This document shows, in pieces, positions 41,926 to 50,665 of a stretch of 64,000 nt of DNA. The stretch covers positions 372,001 through 436,000 of the forward strand of contig NZ_PYAS01000003.1 in NCBI RefSeq assembly GCF_003014695.1, in the 5' to 3' direction. This DNA comes from Dyadobacter jiangsuensis. GTDB taxonomy: Bacteria; Bacteroidota; Bacteroidia; Cytophagales; Spirosomataceae. Both the position numbers and the translations under genes were made by a program. How positions within the stretch are numbered: position 1 is the stretch's first letter; each line of letters starts with the position of its first letter. The notes beneath the pieces are model-generated. The model searched no databases. It saw only the letters and a list, made by a program, of their open reading frames with translations, and was not told the DNA's origin.

Positions 41926-42492
41926 TTACCGCTTTGTATAATGCAACGTAATGACGCCCGAGCCGAGCGTTTTCGATTCCTGCAATACCAGGTTGCTCAT
42001 GGGCGCGTCGCGGTCGAACAGGCTGATTCCTTCTCCCAATAGTATGGGATGCAAGGTCAGCTGGTATTCATCTATTAATCCTAGTTTCGTCAAACTTTTG
42101 GCAAGACCGGGGCTGCCGAATATCACGAGGTCTTTGCCGGGCTGCTGTTTCAGCTTGTTCACTTCTTCCACCACATTGTCTTTGATCAGCGTGGTATTGT
42201 TCCAGTCGGCACCGGGTAGTGTCGTTGAGAAAACGATCTTGGGAATTTCCTGCACCCATTTCGCGTGCGCGAGCGCATGGCCGCTCGCATTCGGGTCGTT
42301 CAGGACGGTAGGCCAGTAGCCTTCCATTAAGTGGTAAGTGTTTTTGCCGTACACCGGTGCGCCCACTGTTTTGACCAGTTCATCGGCGAACTGTTGCAGC
42401 TCGGCGTTGTAGGACAAAAAGCCGAGACCACCGTTCTTATCGCCGGCGAAACCATCAAGGGACATGTGTGCAAATAAAACCAACTTTCTCAT
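41926..42492 (-). CDS. Dihydrofolate reductase-family protein (RibD C-terminal-like)
   Basis: A 188-residue protein of the DHFR/RibD-C superfamily found singly in many soil bacteria. It opens with KLVLFAHMSLDGFAGDKNGG, has VYGKNTYHLMEGYWP and ends with LTLHPILLGEGISLF, the standard landmarks. It is thought to bind NADPH and reduce a pterin- or riboflavin-like substrate, but no substrate is established for this branch. ATG 42492 was chosen because the family starts there. Confidence 0.88.
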   Translation of the reverse strand: MRKLVLFAHMSLDGFAGDKNGGLGFLSYNAELQQFADELVKTVGAPVYGKNTYHLMEGYWPTVLNDPNASGHALAHAKWVQEIPKIVFSTTLPGADWNNTTLIKDNVVEEVNKLKQQPGKDLVIFGSPGLAKSLTKLGLIDEYQLTLHPILLGEGISLFDRDAPMSNLVLQESKTLGSGVITLHYTKR

Positions 42493-42540
42493 TTTGATCG
42501 TGTTTCGTCTGTTTTGAATTGGGGTTTCAATATACAAAAC

Positions 42541-42573
42541 TATTGGCTGGACAGCGTAACCATCCAGCCAATA
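42541..42573. terminator. Terminator after the SRPBCC gene
   Basis: TATTGGCTGGA (42541-42551) and TCCAGCCAATA (42563-42573) form a perfect 11-bp stem with an 11-nt loop. On the minus strand it begins 13 bp after the SRPBCC stop and is followed by GTTTTG. It separates the DoxX-ArsR-SRPBCC operon from the DHFR-like gene. Confidence 0.75.
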
Positions 42574-42585
42574 AGGTTGTTTGTT

Positions 42586-43095
42586 CTATGCTCTTCCGGT
42601 GAGCTTTTCGAGCAGTTCGTCCAGCTTTTCCATCGTTGCGAGCATGCCTTCTTCCATACCCATCTGGAGTGTCGCTTCCAGGTCTTCCAGAGATTTATAG
42701 GTTACAACCGTTTCGACCACTGCGTTTTCGCCTTTGTCAGTGAAGGTGACCACCCATCCGGCGCGGGGCAGCGATTCGTTGATTTCGCCTTCGGCATTTG
42801 AAAAAGCGTCGGTGGTAGTGTAAAAATCGATCGGCTGGATTTTGATGTAATCCGTCCAGCCCCAGTATTCGTTGCCGTTTGGCTCTACCATGGCATAATG
42901 CCAGTGGCCGCCCTCGCGGAAGTCCATGGACTTGGTTTTGGTAGTCAGTGGCTTGGGGGCAAACCACTGGTCCAGCAGTTCTCTTTTGGTGTGACAATCC
43001 CATACCAGCTGGCGGCCGGCACGGAACTCACGGCGTACGGTCAATGTGTTTTTTTCTTTGTCTGCTACGAAGTCGAATTGAAGGTTGTGTTTCAT
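42586..43095 (-). CDS. SRPBCC (AHSA1-type) domain protein
   Basis: A 169-residue START-like (Bet v1 fold) protein of the AHSA1 group. Landmarks are [19 protein letters not shown] near the N terminus, [24 protein letters not shown] and the C-terminal [19 protein letters not shown]. Such proteins bind small hydrophobic ligands and are very often encoded behind an ArsR-type regulator, as here, with a 4-bp overlap. The ligand is unknown. Confidence 0.9.
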   Translation of the reverse strand: MKHNLQFDFVADKEKNTLTVRREFRAGRQLVWDCHTKRELLDQWFAPKPLTTKTKSMDFREGGHWHYAMVEPNGNEYWGWTDYIKIQPIDFYTTTDAFSNAEGEINESLPRAGWVVTFTDKGENAVVETVVTYKSLEDLEATLQMGMEEGMLATMEKLDELLEKLTGRA

Positions 43096-43412
43096 TGCTG
43101 TTGCTTTTTAAGTGTTTCCAAAAGGTTGTCGAGCTGATCGAACCGGCTTTCCCAGATCTTTCGGAACTGTTCCAGCCAATGATCGATCTCTTTCATTTTA
43201 TCGATCTGAAGTTTGTAATAAATCTCGCGGCCCTGCTGCTGCGGCTGCACCAGTTCGCACTCGGTCAGGACTTTCAAATGCTTCGAAACAGCCTGGCGGG
43301 TAGTATCGAAATGTTCCGCGATGGCATTGGGTGTCATAGCCTGCACGGCGATCAGTACGATGATAGCCCGGCGGGTCGGGTCGGCGATAGCCTGGAAAAT
43401 GTCTCTTCTCAT
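43092..43412 (-). CDS. ArsR-family winged-helix regulator
   Basis: A 106-residue regulator with [19 protein letters not shown] at the N terminus and the recognition helix in [23 protein letters not shown]. It has no metal-binding Cys pair (the single Cys is in LTECELV), so it is of the non-metal ArsR type that works with SRPBCC proteins. ATG 43412 is preferred over 43439. It overlaps the SRPBCC gene by 4 bp and follows DoxX after 48 bp, consistent with one operon. Confidence 0.9.
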   Translation of the reverse strand: MRRDIFQAIADPTRRAIIVLIAVQAMTPNAIAEHFDTTRQAVSKHLKVLTECELVQPQQQGREIYYKLQIDKMKEIDHWLEQFRKIWESRFDQLDNLLETLKKQQQ

Positions 43413-43460
43413 GGGATTATCACGGGTAATTTTGTGCAAGATAACTTCACCGAAGGCCCA

Positions 43461-43841
43461 TTACCTGGATACGATCGGCAAATACTTTCCCCAGTTATCT
43501 GCGATCACCCACGCAATCACCGCGATGAATACCGAAACGATGGGCAGGCCCGATGGAGCGGCGGTGATGTTGGTCAGCAAAACGCCTGCCAGCACCGGCA
43601 AGAGTACAATGGCTCCGAGCGCCCTCGTTCTTGGAAAGGCCAGCAACAACCCACCGGCCATTTCTACGGCGCCTACCAGCGGCATCAGCCAGCCGATCTG
43701 AGCGAATGCCATGCCGGTTTTGACCATTTTTTCCGGCAGATCCGCCGGAACGGGCATGTAATGCAGGAATTTATCCAGGCCCGCATTGATGAACATCAGC
43801 CCTGTGAGCAGGCATAGGACTGACAAAATTTTCTGTTTCAT
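43461..43841 (-). CDS. DoxX-family membrane protein
   Basis: A 126-residue membrane protein with four predicted helices and the DoxX-type N terminus (LCLLTGLMFINAGLDKFLHY), followed by EMAGGLLLAFPRTRALGAIVLL. DoxX proteins are linked to thiol/oxidative stress or quinone-related redox in some bacteria, but the role is unclear. ATG 43841 is preferred. It is the first gene of a probable DoxX-ArsR-SRPBCC operon, with a strong operator-like repeat 22 bp upstream. Confidence 0.85.
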   Translation of the reverse strand: MKQKILSVLCLLTGLMFINAGLDKFLHYMPVPADLPEKMVKTGMAFAQIGWLMPLVGAVEMAGGLLLAFPRTRALGAIVLLPVLAGVLLTNITAAPSGLPIVSVFIAVIAWVIADNWGKYLPIVSR

Positions 43842-43862
43842 AGCTGTTGATTGTTTAGATGA

Positions 43863-43904
43863 GAAACCGATTGGTTGCAAATATATACGCAACCAATCGG
43901 TTTC
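43863..43904. promoter_or_regulatory. Perfect 16-bp inverted repeat enclosing the doxX promoter
   Basis: GAAACCGATTGGTTGC (43863-43878) and GCAACCAATCGGTTTC (43889-43904) are exact inverted copies around a 10-bp spacer. On the minus strand the spacer and arm edge contain TATATTTG (43878-43885), a perfect -7 element, with TTG (43906-43908) 20 bp upstream. Each arm has an AACCnnTnGGTT-like core of the type bound by TetR-family dimers. The operator role is inferred. Confidence 0.8.
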
Positions 43905-43980
43905 GCAAGTAAATGCTGAAAATTTTTAATGAATGTGATTCACACCACTACTAACAGCCTTGAAACGATTGAATTGCGGT

Positions 43981-44904
43981 TTAGCGGCCTTCGTAAATAT
44001 AGACAACCGTGTGGTCGTCGTCCGGCGCAAACGAGAGCCTCAGTTTCCCGTTTTTCATTTCCGGGAAAAAGGGATTGTTGCAAATACTTGCGCCCCGGGG
44101 TGTTTTGATTGTGAGCGGCAGTTGGTAGAGGGTCTGGTAGCTGTCCGTCCGCATGAGCTGGATGCCGCCGAGCGCAAAACTCTGTTCTCCATGTTTCCAT
44201 CGGTTGAGTCCGGAGCAAAGCATCAGCGTGTCCCCGACGTACTTGGCGTCCTGGATCTTGAAAGTAAGCATATGATTGGATTCCTTTGAAATCAGCTCCC
44301 AGCCGTGGCGGGTATCATCTTTGCGTGACCATTTGTAGAAGTGCTCGGCGTCCCAGTTCATCCCGATGACCTCTTCATTTCCCACGCACACCACGGCCCC
44401 GAGCGCATCGCGGACATCCCACATTTTTTCGACCTTCATCGTCAGCGGGTCCATTCTGTAAACAATGGAGTTGCCATGCGGGCGATATTCGCAAACCGGT
44501 ATCCAGATATACTTTCCGTCGAAGTCGATGCCGCCCGGATGGTAAATGCTCTTTTCACCGATCGTCACCTGGGCGACCAGCTTGCCGCTTTCATCGAATT
44601 TAAAAACCCGGCCAACACCGTCACCCGTGTCGCGGTCGAACCCGTCTACCGGACTAGGGTACTTTTCGGGCCAGCGTTTCACGTCGACGGCGGTCAGGAA
44701 ATAGTACCCGCCAACCTTCGTCAGACCTTGCGTATGGAAAGTTTGGAATGGTAAAACGATGGAATCAATCAAAGAAAACTGCTTTTCAGAGGTATACCCA
44801 GGCAGTTTCCGGGCTATTTCATCGTGCTCGTTTTGAGCGGCTGTTTGATGTGCAACCAGCGTCGAAACGACGGTAAACAGGGCAATCAAGCATTTCAATT
44901 TCAT
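43981..44904 (-). CDS. Secreted beta-propeller-like protein (probably DUF6454)
   Basis: A 307-residue protein with a signal peptide (KCLIALFTVVSTLVAHQTAAQ). Repeated strand-turn segments such as FQTFHTQGLTKVGGYYFLTA, IYHPGGIDFDGKYIWIPV and IVYRMDPLTMKVEKMWDV suggest a propeller fold. From memory the sequence resembles DUF6454; I am only moderately sure of that name. It stands alone between the DoxX operon and a divergent gene. No enzymatic motif was recognised. Confidence 0.7.
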   Translation of the reverse strand: MKLKCLIALFTVVSTLVAHQTAAQNEHDEIARKLPGYTSEKQFSLIDSIVLPFQTFHTQGLTKVGGYYFLTAVDVKRWPEKYPSPVDGFDRDTGDGVGRVFKFDESGKLVAQVTIGEKSIYHPGGIDFDGKYIWIPVCEYRPHGNSIVYRMDPLTMKVEKMWDVRDALGAVVCVGNEEVIGMNWDAEHFYKWSRKDDTRHGWELISKESNHMLTFKIQDAKYVGDTLMLCSGLNRWKHGEQSFALGGIQLMRTDSYQTLYQLPLTIKTPRGASICNNPFFPEMKNGKLRLSFAPDDDHTVVYIYEGR

Positions 44905-45061
44905 AAACAAATACAATTCAGCGGGGTTAGGATCTTAACGGACAAATATAGAAGGTTGCCGAAAAGAATATTCCGCGAAAGGAGCGGAGCAATTAACATT
45001 TTTTATGTTGCGGAAACGGGGCTGGCTTGGTTGTTTGCGATCTTTAAACATTCAGCCAGCC

Positions 45062-45709
45062 ATGACCAACATTCAGAAATTCTTGTGCATAGCCGCATTT
45101 TGCCTTGCATTGACGCCAGCGATCTCCGCCAACCTCACGTACTGGACAAACATTACCACTGCCGACACCGCTCTCAAACCGGGTACCCACGACGTAAAAC
45201 AACGAAGTCCCCAAAAAGCTACGCTACTAGCGCTTGTACCGGGCTTGGGGCAGGGCTACAACGGGGATTTCTGGAAACTTCCTATCGTGTACGCGGCGCT
45301 TGGGGGAAGCATTTTTACCGTTCATTTGAATTCCCTCAAATACCGCGATTATCTGAAAGCATATTGGTCGTTTTATGACCTGAATACCGGCAAGCCTGCT
45401 CACGGTGTCACGGAGGATACCCGTAAGCCGGTCCTGGTGAGAAACCTGCTCAATACAAAAAGTACTGTGGAGCTGCTAACGAAAGATCAGATCGTAAGGA
45501 ATAAAAACATCTGGCGCAGGTACCGAAATGTATCCATTCTGACCTCCGGCCTCATTTATGTACTCACGATCATCGAAGCCAACGTGGCGGCCCATCTCAA
45601 AACTTTTGATGTTTCGGACGATTTGACGATCAGCATTGCGCCCGGTTCGGTCAAGTTGCCGTTTGCGGCTCCTGGTCCCGGTTTGCAGGTTGTTTTTAAC
45701 TTCAGGTAG
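45062..45709 (+). CDS. DUF5683 domain protein
   Basis: A 215-residue protein with a signal peptide (LCIAAFCLALTPAISA). The family hallmark is KATLLALVPGLGQGYNGDFWKLPIVYAALGG broken into two helices near residues 50-80, with two further membrane helices later. It is common in Bacteroidetes and of unknown function, probably inner-membrane. ATG 45062 is preferred over 45005. It ends close to a strong convergent terminator. Confidence 0.8.
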   Translation: MTNIQKFLCIAAFCLALTPAISANLTYWTNITTADTALKPGTHDVKQRSPQKATLLALVPGLGQGYNGDFWKLPIVYAALGGSIFTVHLNSLKYRDYLKAYWSFYDLNTGKPAHGVTEDTRKPVLVRNLLNTKSTVELLTKDQIVRNKNIWRRYRNVSILTSGLIYVLTIIEANVAAHLKTFDVSDDLTISIAPGSVKLPFAAPGPGLQVVFNFR

Positions 45710-45731
45710 CGGGCTACACTTTCGGGTAGGT

Positions 45732-45767
45732 AATGACTGCCGGGCAACCGAACGCCCGGCAGTCATT
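45732..45767. terminator. Bidirectional terminator between convergent genes
   Basis: AATGACTGCCGGGC (45732-45745) and GCCCGGCAGTCATT (45754-45767) form a perfect 14-bp stem with an 8-nt loop in the 72-bp gap between the DUF5683 and TPR genes. Confidence 0.88.
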
Positions 45768-45781
45768 GCATAAATCTCCCT

Positions 45782-46534
45782 CTATTTAATCATAGCCCTT
45801 GCCTTGTCTGCGCGCCCTTTGGCGTCGGTGAGGCCCATTGCGGCAGCCTTGTCGTAGAGTTCGGCGGATTTGACGTAATCCTGGTTGATGAGGTAAAACT
45901 CGGCCATACTGTCGTAGGCATTGGATTCTTTGGGAGCCAGCTTGATGTATCGTTCAAAAGCGGCTTTCGCCTTCTCGGTGTCCTTTTTCTCCAAATACAG
46001 ATAACCGAGAATATTATAGTTAGGCGCATATTTCGGACTCATTTTTTCGAGCTGCTGGGCATATTCCAGCGCGCCGTCCAGGTTTTTGTCCGTATAAAAC
46101 GAATGCAGCGACGCCCATTCCAATGCCTGGGGCGTTTTCGGATAGGCGGCTATCAATGCTTTCATACTTTCGTCGGCTTTGGCCGTGGAGTCGTCTTTCC
46201 ACCTGATGATGAATTCTCGCATTATTTTTTCTCCTTCATTGAGGTTGGTCGCGTCCAGGGCCAGCGCTTTCTCGATCAGCGCGGGTTTCTCGGCTTTGGG
46301 CGCGTACTGCACCGCATATACGTAGGCCATGAAAAAGTTGGGGTCTTCGCTCAGCGCTTTGTCCAGTTCTGTCTTACCTTCTTTGAAATGAATATTGGAA
46401 TACAACTCCGAGGCGCGATGCAGCGACTTGATGGCCGTTTTGGAAGTGGAGGAAACCGGCAGGTAGTGATCCTGGGCTGATACGAGGGCGATGCTTCCGA
46501 AGAGAAGCACCAATCCGGTAAATAAAGTTTTCAT
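45782..46534 (-). CDS. Secreted TPR-repeat protein
   Basis: A 250-residue protein with a signal peptide (KTLFTGLVLLFGSIALVSA) and at least four TPR-like helical pairs, the clearest at about 170-240 (YNILGYLYLEKKDTEKAKAAFERYIKLAP and AYDSMAEFYLINQDYVKSAELYDKA, each shortened here by reference only). It is probably periplasmic and a protein-interaction scaffold. It is divergent from the AraC gene 200 bp away. No more exact function can be given. Confidence 0.8.
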   Translation of the reverse strand: MKTLFTGLVLLFGSIALVSAQDHYLPVSSTSKTAIKSLHRASELYSNIHFKEGKTELDKALSEDPNFFMAYVYAVQYAPKAEKPALIEKALALDATNLNEGEKIMREFIIRWKDDSTAKADESMKALIAAYPKTPQALEWASLHSFYTDKNLDGALEYAQQLEKMSPKYAPNYNILGYLYLEKKDTEKAKAAFERYIKLAPKESNAYDSMAEFYLINQDYVKSAELYDKAAAMGLTDAKGRADKARAMIK

Positions 46535-46734
46535 AGAACAGAGGGGGTTTGACTGTTGAATATATAGGTCTAAGATAACCTTAATATTGCTGGATATCAA
46601 TCACTTCCTGGTAAACGCATGGCCCGTTGGGACGTGCTGTCGTTTATCGACGAAAATGGCTGTCTGTCGACGAAATATGGCGGGTTCTTGTTTTGCTTTT
46701 ATTTTACGCCTTTAATCAAAGTAGCTTGTAATAC

Positions 46735-47724
46735 ATGGCGGCAGCCCTCATCCATTCAGCCGATTTCGTACACGCAGATTCCTTTCCCAACCCGCAGTTG
46801 CTGCGCCCGCAAAACGGCGTAACGGGCAAAAAAGAGGTCGGTTCCGGTAATGGCGGGAAAGTGGGCGGCCTCAAATTCAGAAGCTGGCTGTTTCCGGATG
46901 TCCATGTGATGAACCTGCACTGGCAGGTTGGCCGGGATGTCAGCATCGTCGAAGAGAGCCGCGCCGATACGGTGAACATCAATTTCCAGATGTCAGGACA
47001 TATGAATACCCGGTTCGCCGGCATCGCCAGGGAGGTGGGGATGCATCCTCACCAGCACAACCTGATTTTTTCACCCGAAGGTCACTTTCGGAATACCGTC
47101 AGGGCGGGAGAGCAGGTGGAGATGTTTCATATCAGTTTGAGGAAAAAATACTTCTCGGACCTGATTGGCTGCGATGACCGTTGGAGCGAGCATGTGCAGG
47201 AATCGCTGCTGAGAGACAGGCCTTTTGCGGGTGTGGAATCGAATGCCGGTATGACGCCCTATATGCAAAAGCTGATTGGGGACATCAAGCAAAGCGGACA
47301 ATCCGGGCCAATGCAACGGCTGATGCTCCAATCGAAGGTACTGGAACTGGTCGCGCTGCATCTGGGGCAGATGCAGGCGGATACCCCGCGTGCGCCGGGG
47401 CTGACTGTTGCGGAAACAGGACGTTTGAACGAGTTGAAAACGTTCCTGGATGTACATTTCCTGGAAGATTTCAGTCTGCCGCAGCTCAGCCGGCTTTGCC
47501 TGTTGAATGAATTTAAACTCAAAAAAGGGTTCAGGGAGTTGTACGGAACGACGGTATTTGCCTACCTGCGTAAGCTGAGAATGGATTTTGCCGTGAACCT
47601 CCTCGTGGACTCTTCCCAAAGCATTGACAGTATCTCCGAAATGCTGGGCTACGAGCATTCCCAACATTTCTCGACGGCATTCAAACGCCACCACGGATCG
47701 CCCCCTTCGAGCTTCCGTTCCTGA
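46735..47724 (+). CDS. AraC-family transcriptional regulator (PchR-like)
   Basis: A 329-residue regulator. The N-terminal 210 residues have the layout of siderophore-type PchR/YbtA proteins (NINFQMSGHMNTRF, NLIFSPEGHFRNTV, FHISLRKKYFSDL). The C-terminal helix-turn-helix pair is at about 235-327, with DFSLPQLSRLCLLNEFKLKKGF and SISEMLGYEHSQHFSTAFKRH. Many Bacteroidetes have several of these. It precedes a Na+/H+ antiporter, 100 bp away on the same strand, but a link is not shown. Confidence 0.87.
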   Translation: MAAALIHSADFVHADSFPNPQLLRPQNGVTGKKEVGSGNGGKVGGLKFRSWLFPDVHVMNLHWQVGRDVSIVEESRADTVNINFQMSGHMNTRFAGIAREVGMHPHQHNLIFSPEGHFRNTVRAGEQVEMFHISLRKKYFSDLIGCDDRWSEHVQESLLRDRPFAGVESNAGMTPYMQKLIGDIKQSGQSGPMQRLMLQSKVLELVALHLGQMQADTPRAPGLTVAETGRLNELKTFLDVHFLEDFSLPQLSRLCLLNEFKLKKGFRELYGTTVFAYLRKLRMDFAVNLLVDSSQSIDSISEMLGYEHSQHFSTAFKRHHGSPPSSFRS

Positions 47725-47741
47725 AAACCGGTATCGGCCGA

Positions 47742-47774
47742 CGGCAAACACAATTGTTGTATGGAGGTTTGCCG
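47742..47774. other. Inverted repeat between araC and the antiporter gene
   Basis: CGGCAAAC (47742-47749) and GTTTGCCG (47767-47774), perfect 8-bp arms around a 17-nt loop, in the 100-bp spacer. It could be a weak terminator of the AraC gene or an operator for the antiporter; there is no T run. Confidence 0.4.
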
Positions 47775-47824
47775 ATCGCAAATAATTTGTCAACTTTCAC
47801 GGTAAACCGACCGCGAAAGCTGTT

Positions 47825-49426
47825 ATGATTGATCTGGTACCGTTTATTTTCATTGTCGCGACGCTCGCCGTCGTTTCTGTCCTGTCCGATAAAGTTCGAA
47901 TACCATACCCGATCCTGCTCGTTCTGGTAGGATTGGTCATCGGTTTTATACCCGGCCTCCCACTGGTAGAACTCGACCCCGAGGTGGTATTCCTGCTGTT
48001 CCTGCCGCCGCTTCTTTTCCGCGCCGGCTGGAATACCTCTTGGCCGGCTTTCCGCGCGGCGATCAGGCCTATTTCAAGACTTTCAATCGGCTTGGTTTTC
48101 CTGACGACCTGCGCGGTGGCCGCCGCCGCCCACTATTTCATTCCCGGCATGCGCTGGCCGGTCGCATTTGTGTTGGGCGCCATTGTTTCGCCGCCGGACG
48201 CCGTCTCGGCCACCAGCATTATGAAAGGGACCGGCCTTGATAAACGTGTGATTACGATCCTGGAAGGCGAAAGCCTGGTTAACGATGCATCGGCGTTGAT
48301 CGCCTATAAGTACGCAGTAGCAGCGGTAATGAGTAGTACTTTCGTGCTCTGGAAGGCGGGTTTTCAGTTTCTCCTGGTGGCGGCAGGAGGCATTCTGGTG
48401 GGTATGGCGGTAGGCTACGCATTTGCCTACATTATGAAGCGTGTCCGAAGCAATGCCATGCTGGAAGGGACGCTGTCGTTGCTCGTGCCATTTATTTCCT
48501 ATCCGGTTGCGGAGGCAGTCGGTGTTTCGGGTGTTCTTGCGGTGGTCAGTACGGGCCTCATGACCTCCTGGCTTTCGCAGGAAATGTTCTCGCACCAGGG
48601 GCGCACGCTCGTGACGTCCGTCTGGGATATGATCGAGTTCCTGCTCAATGGGGCGGTTTTCGTGCTCATCGGGTTTCAACTCTCCACCATCGTACACAAC
48701 ACGGTGGAATATAGTTTTGCGGACTTAATCGGCTACGGGCTCATTGTCAGTGTGGTCGTGATCGTCGTCAGGCTGCTGTTCATCGTGCCCACGGTGTATT
48801 TTACGGATATGCTGTCGACCGGCGAGTACAGGCAACGGCAGCCCGGCTTTGACTGGAAAGTGGCTATTGTCTTGTCCTGGACCGGTATGCGGGGCGTGGT
48901 ATCGCTGGCCACCGCTATGGCCATCCCGTTGGTGATGGAAAACGGAAAGCATTTTCCGTATCGAAAATTGATTCTGTTTGTCTCGTTTGTAGTGATACTT
49001 GTCACGTTGATCGGCCAGGGCCTATCGCTGCCTTACCTGATACGCAAACTCGGGATCAAGAGCTCGGGACAGGAAGAAGCAGAGGAGGAAACCAGGCTGC
49101 GCCTTCTACTGACCAACAGCTCACTTGACTTTATCCACGATCATTTCTCTGAAAGCAAAATGAACCCGGATGTGGCCGAACAGGTCCGTAAGTTGTATGA
49201 GTTGAGAAGCAACTGGATCAGGGACAAAAAATATGGAACACACCGGGAGTCAGCGGGAACGGCGGATTTACTAAGCCAGGTCGTTGATGCCCAACTGACC
49301 GTGACGCAATTCAAGCGGGATCTGCTGCTGCGGCTTCATCGGGAGGCTGCATTTTCCGAGTCGGCGATTAAAAAAATGGAACGGGAGCTTGACCTGGATG
49401 AAGCCAGGCTGCGCTCGCATGTGTAG
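47825..49426 (+). CDS. Na+/H+ antiporter, CPA1 family
   Basis: A 533-residue inner-membrane cation/proton antiporter. About twelve helices occupy residues 1-410, then a soluble C-terminal tail of about 120 residues rich in charged residues. Family motifs are EVVFLLFLPPLLFRAGWNTSW, IVSPPDAVSATSIMKG and EGESLVNDASALIAYKYA, the last bearing the conserved acidic pair region. It exports Na+ (or K+) in exchange for protons for pH and salt homeostasis. It is convergent with the efflux operon. Confidence 0.92.
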   Translation: MIDLVPFIFIVATLAVVSVLSDKVRIPYPILLVLVGLVIGFIPGLPLVELDPEVVFLLFLPPLLFRAGWNTSWPAFRAAIRPISRLSIGLVFLTTCAVAAAAHYFIPGMRWPVAFVLGAIVSPPDAVSATSIMKGTGLDKRVITILEGESLVNDASALIAYKYAVAAVMSSTFVLWKAGFQFLLVAAGGILVGMAVGYAFAYIMKRVRSNAMLEGTLSLLVPFISYPVAEAVGVSGVLAVVSTGLMTSWLSQEMFSHQGRTLVTSVWDMIEFLLNGAVFVLIGFQLSTIVHNTVEYSFADLIGYGLIVSVVVIVVRLLFIVPTVYFTDMLSTGEYRQRQPGFDWKVAIVLSWTGMRGVVSLATAMAIPLVMENGKHFPYRKLILFVSFVVILVTLIGQGLSLPYLIRKLGIKSSGQEEAEEETRLRLLLTNSSLDFIHDHFSESKMNPDVAEQVRKLYELRSNWIRDKKYGTHRESAGTADLLSQVVDAQLTVTQFKRDLLLRLHREAAFSESAIKKMERELDLDEARLRSHV

Positions 49427-49454
49427 GCTAACGTGTATTTGAGGGCGTTAGCCT
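49425..49454. terminator. Possible terminator between convergent transcripts
   Basis: AGGCTAACG (49425-49433) and CGTTAGCCT (49446-49454) make a perfect 9-bp stem that overlaps the antiporter stop codon. It is about 75 bp beyond the end of the minus-strand efflux operon. There is no T tract. Confidence 0.5.
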
Positions 49455-49527
49455 GGCGACCTCAGATACACGGTAGAATAGCCGCCGGAGGGGCACCGGT
49501 TCCGGTCATACCTTGGATAAAGACGGT

Positions 49528-50661
49528 TCACTCGTCGGATTTGTTTTTCAAAAACATCAGCAGTGAGTAAGCACCTTTCGTGACACAACGTGTGCGACGG
49601 AGATCGGCAGGAGCGAGGATTTCGGTCACGCCGTTTTCGCTGTTGCCCGTTTGTACTTCCGTCATGGTAAACCCATCTTTGCCCGGGATGAATATGTACT
49701 CTTTTCCTTCAAAGCTGACGATAGCCTCATCGGGCAGGACGGTCGCGTGGCGGGATTCCACTGCAAGCTCCGCGTTCATGAATGTACCGGGCAAAAGGTC
49801 GGGCTCGTATTGCTGAAAATGGCAATGCACCTCGGCGGTACGCTCGGCGGACAGGTCTTTGCCGACCAGGATCACTTTGCAGGCAAGTTTTCGCTCCGGC
49901 CGGGAATTGGTAAAAGCCAGCACCTGCTGCCCCTTGCGGATCTTGTCAAGGTCTTTTTCAAATACTTTCAGGGCCAGATGGATATCCGATGGATTGATCA
50001 GGTCAAAAAGTACTTCGGTGGGGGCCAGGTATTTGCCGATATTCACATTGACCCGTGACACATAACCCGAGATCGGTGAGTAAATGTTGACGCTGCGCGA
50101 AATCCGGTCGGCGCCTATCTGGTGCGGATTGATACCTGCAAGCCGGAGCTTTTCGGCCAAAGCACTCACGGCCACCTGCTGGGCCCGGAAGTCGGCCTCT
50201 GCTTGCTGGTAGGTTTTATCGCTGACAGATTTGGAGCTATTCAGGCTCTTTTGCCGCTCATACTCGGTCTGCAGGTATTTGATGCGTGCACTGCCGGCGA
50301 GGTAGTCCTGTTGCAGCTGAATGTATTGCTGGTCTTCCAGCACCGCCAATACCTGTCCTTTTTGCACGTGCATTCCTGGGAGCAGGTTGGTAGATTTCAG
50401 ATACCCGCCGAGCGGCGCGCTGATCGACACCATATTTTGCGGCGGCACGTCGATCCTGCCGTTCAAACGCAGTACGGATGAAACGGGCGTCACTTTCGGA
50501 AATTCCAGGACGATCCCGGCATTGCGGATTTGCTGCTGCGTCAGTTTCGCGACGTTTTCTTGTGTCGGCATTTGGGCAGGCTCCCGGTCGGCCGTTTTCG
50601 CCGTGCAGGAGGCCAGCAGGATGCCCAGCGTATTATAGATGAGAAATTTGACAGTCATCAT
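49528..50661 (-). CDS. RND efflux periplasmic adaptor (membrane fusion protein, CzcB/CusB type)
   Basis: A 377-residue lipoprotein adaptor (signal KFLIYNTLGILLASC). It has a barrel-sandwich part (about 65-100 and 175-215, YLKSTNLLPGMHVQKGQVLAVLED and NIYSPISGYVSRVNVNIG, quoted in part), a helical hairpin between them (LQQDYLAGSARIKYLQTEY), a beta-barrel domain and a C-terminal membrane-proximal domain. It joins the inner-membrane pump to the outer-membrane channel and may pass metal to the pump. It starts 4 bp after the pump gene stop; ATG 50661 or 50658 is preferred to an upstream start overlapping the pump gene. Last gene of the operon. Confidence 0.92.
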   Translation of the reverse strand: MMTVKFLIYNTLGILLASCTAKTADREPAQMPTQENVAKLTQQQIRNAGIVLEFPKVTPVSSVLRLNGRIDVPPQNMVSISAPLGGYLKSTNLLPGMHVQKGQVLAVLEDQQYIQLQQDYLAGSARIKYLQTEYERQKSLNSSKSVSDKTYQQAEADFRAQQVAVSALAEKLRLAGINPHQIGADRISRSVNIYSPISGYVSRVNVNIGKYLAPTEVLFDLINPSDIHLALKVFEKDLDKIRKGQQVLAFTNSRPERKLACKVILVGKDLSAERTAEVHCHFQQYEPDLLPGTFMNAELAVESRHATVLPDEAIVSFEGKEYIFIPGKDGFTMTEVQTGNSENGVTEILAPADLRRTRCVTKGAYSLLMFLKNKSDE

Positions 50662-50665
50662 TCGT

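Noticed and set aside
43006..43021. GTGTGAC sequence resembling a Crp half-site
   Set aside because: It has no facing GTCACA half and lies inside the SRPBCC coding region.
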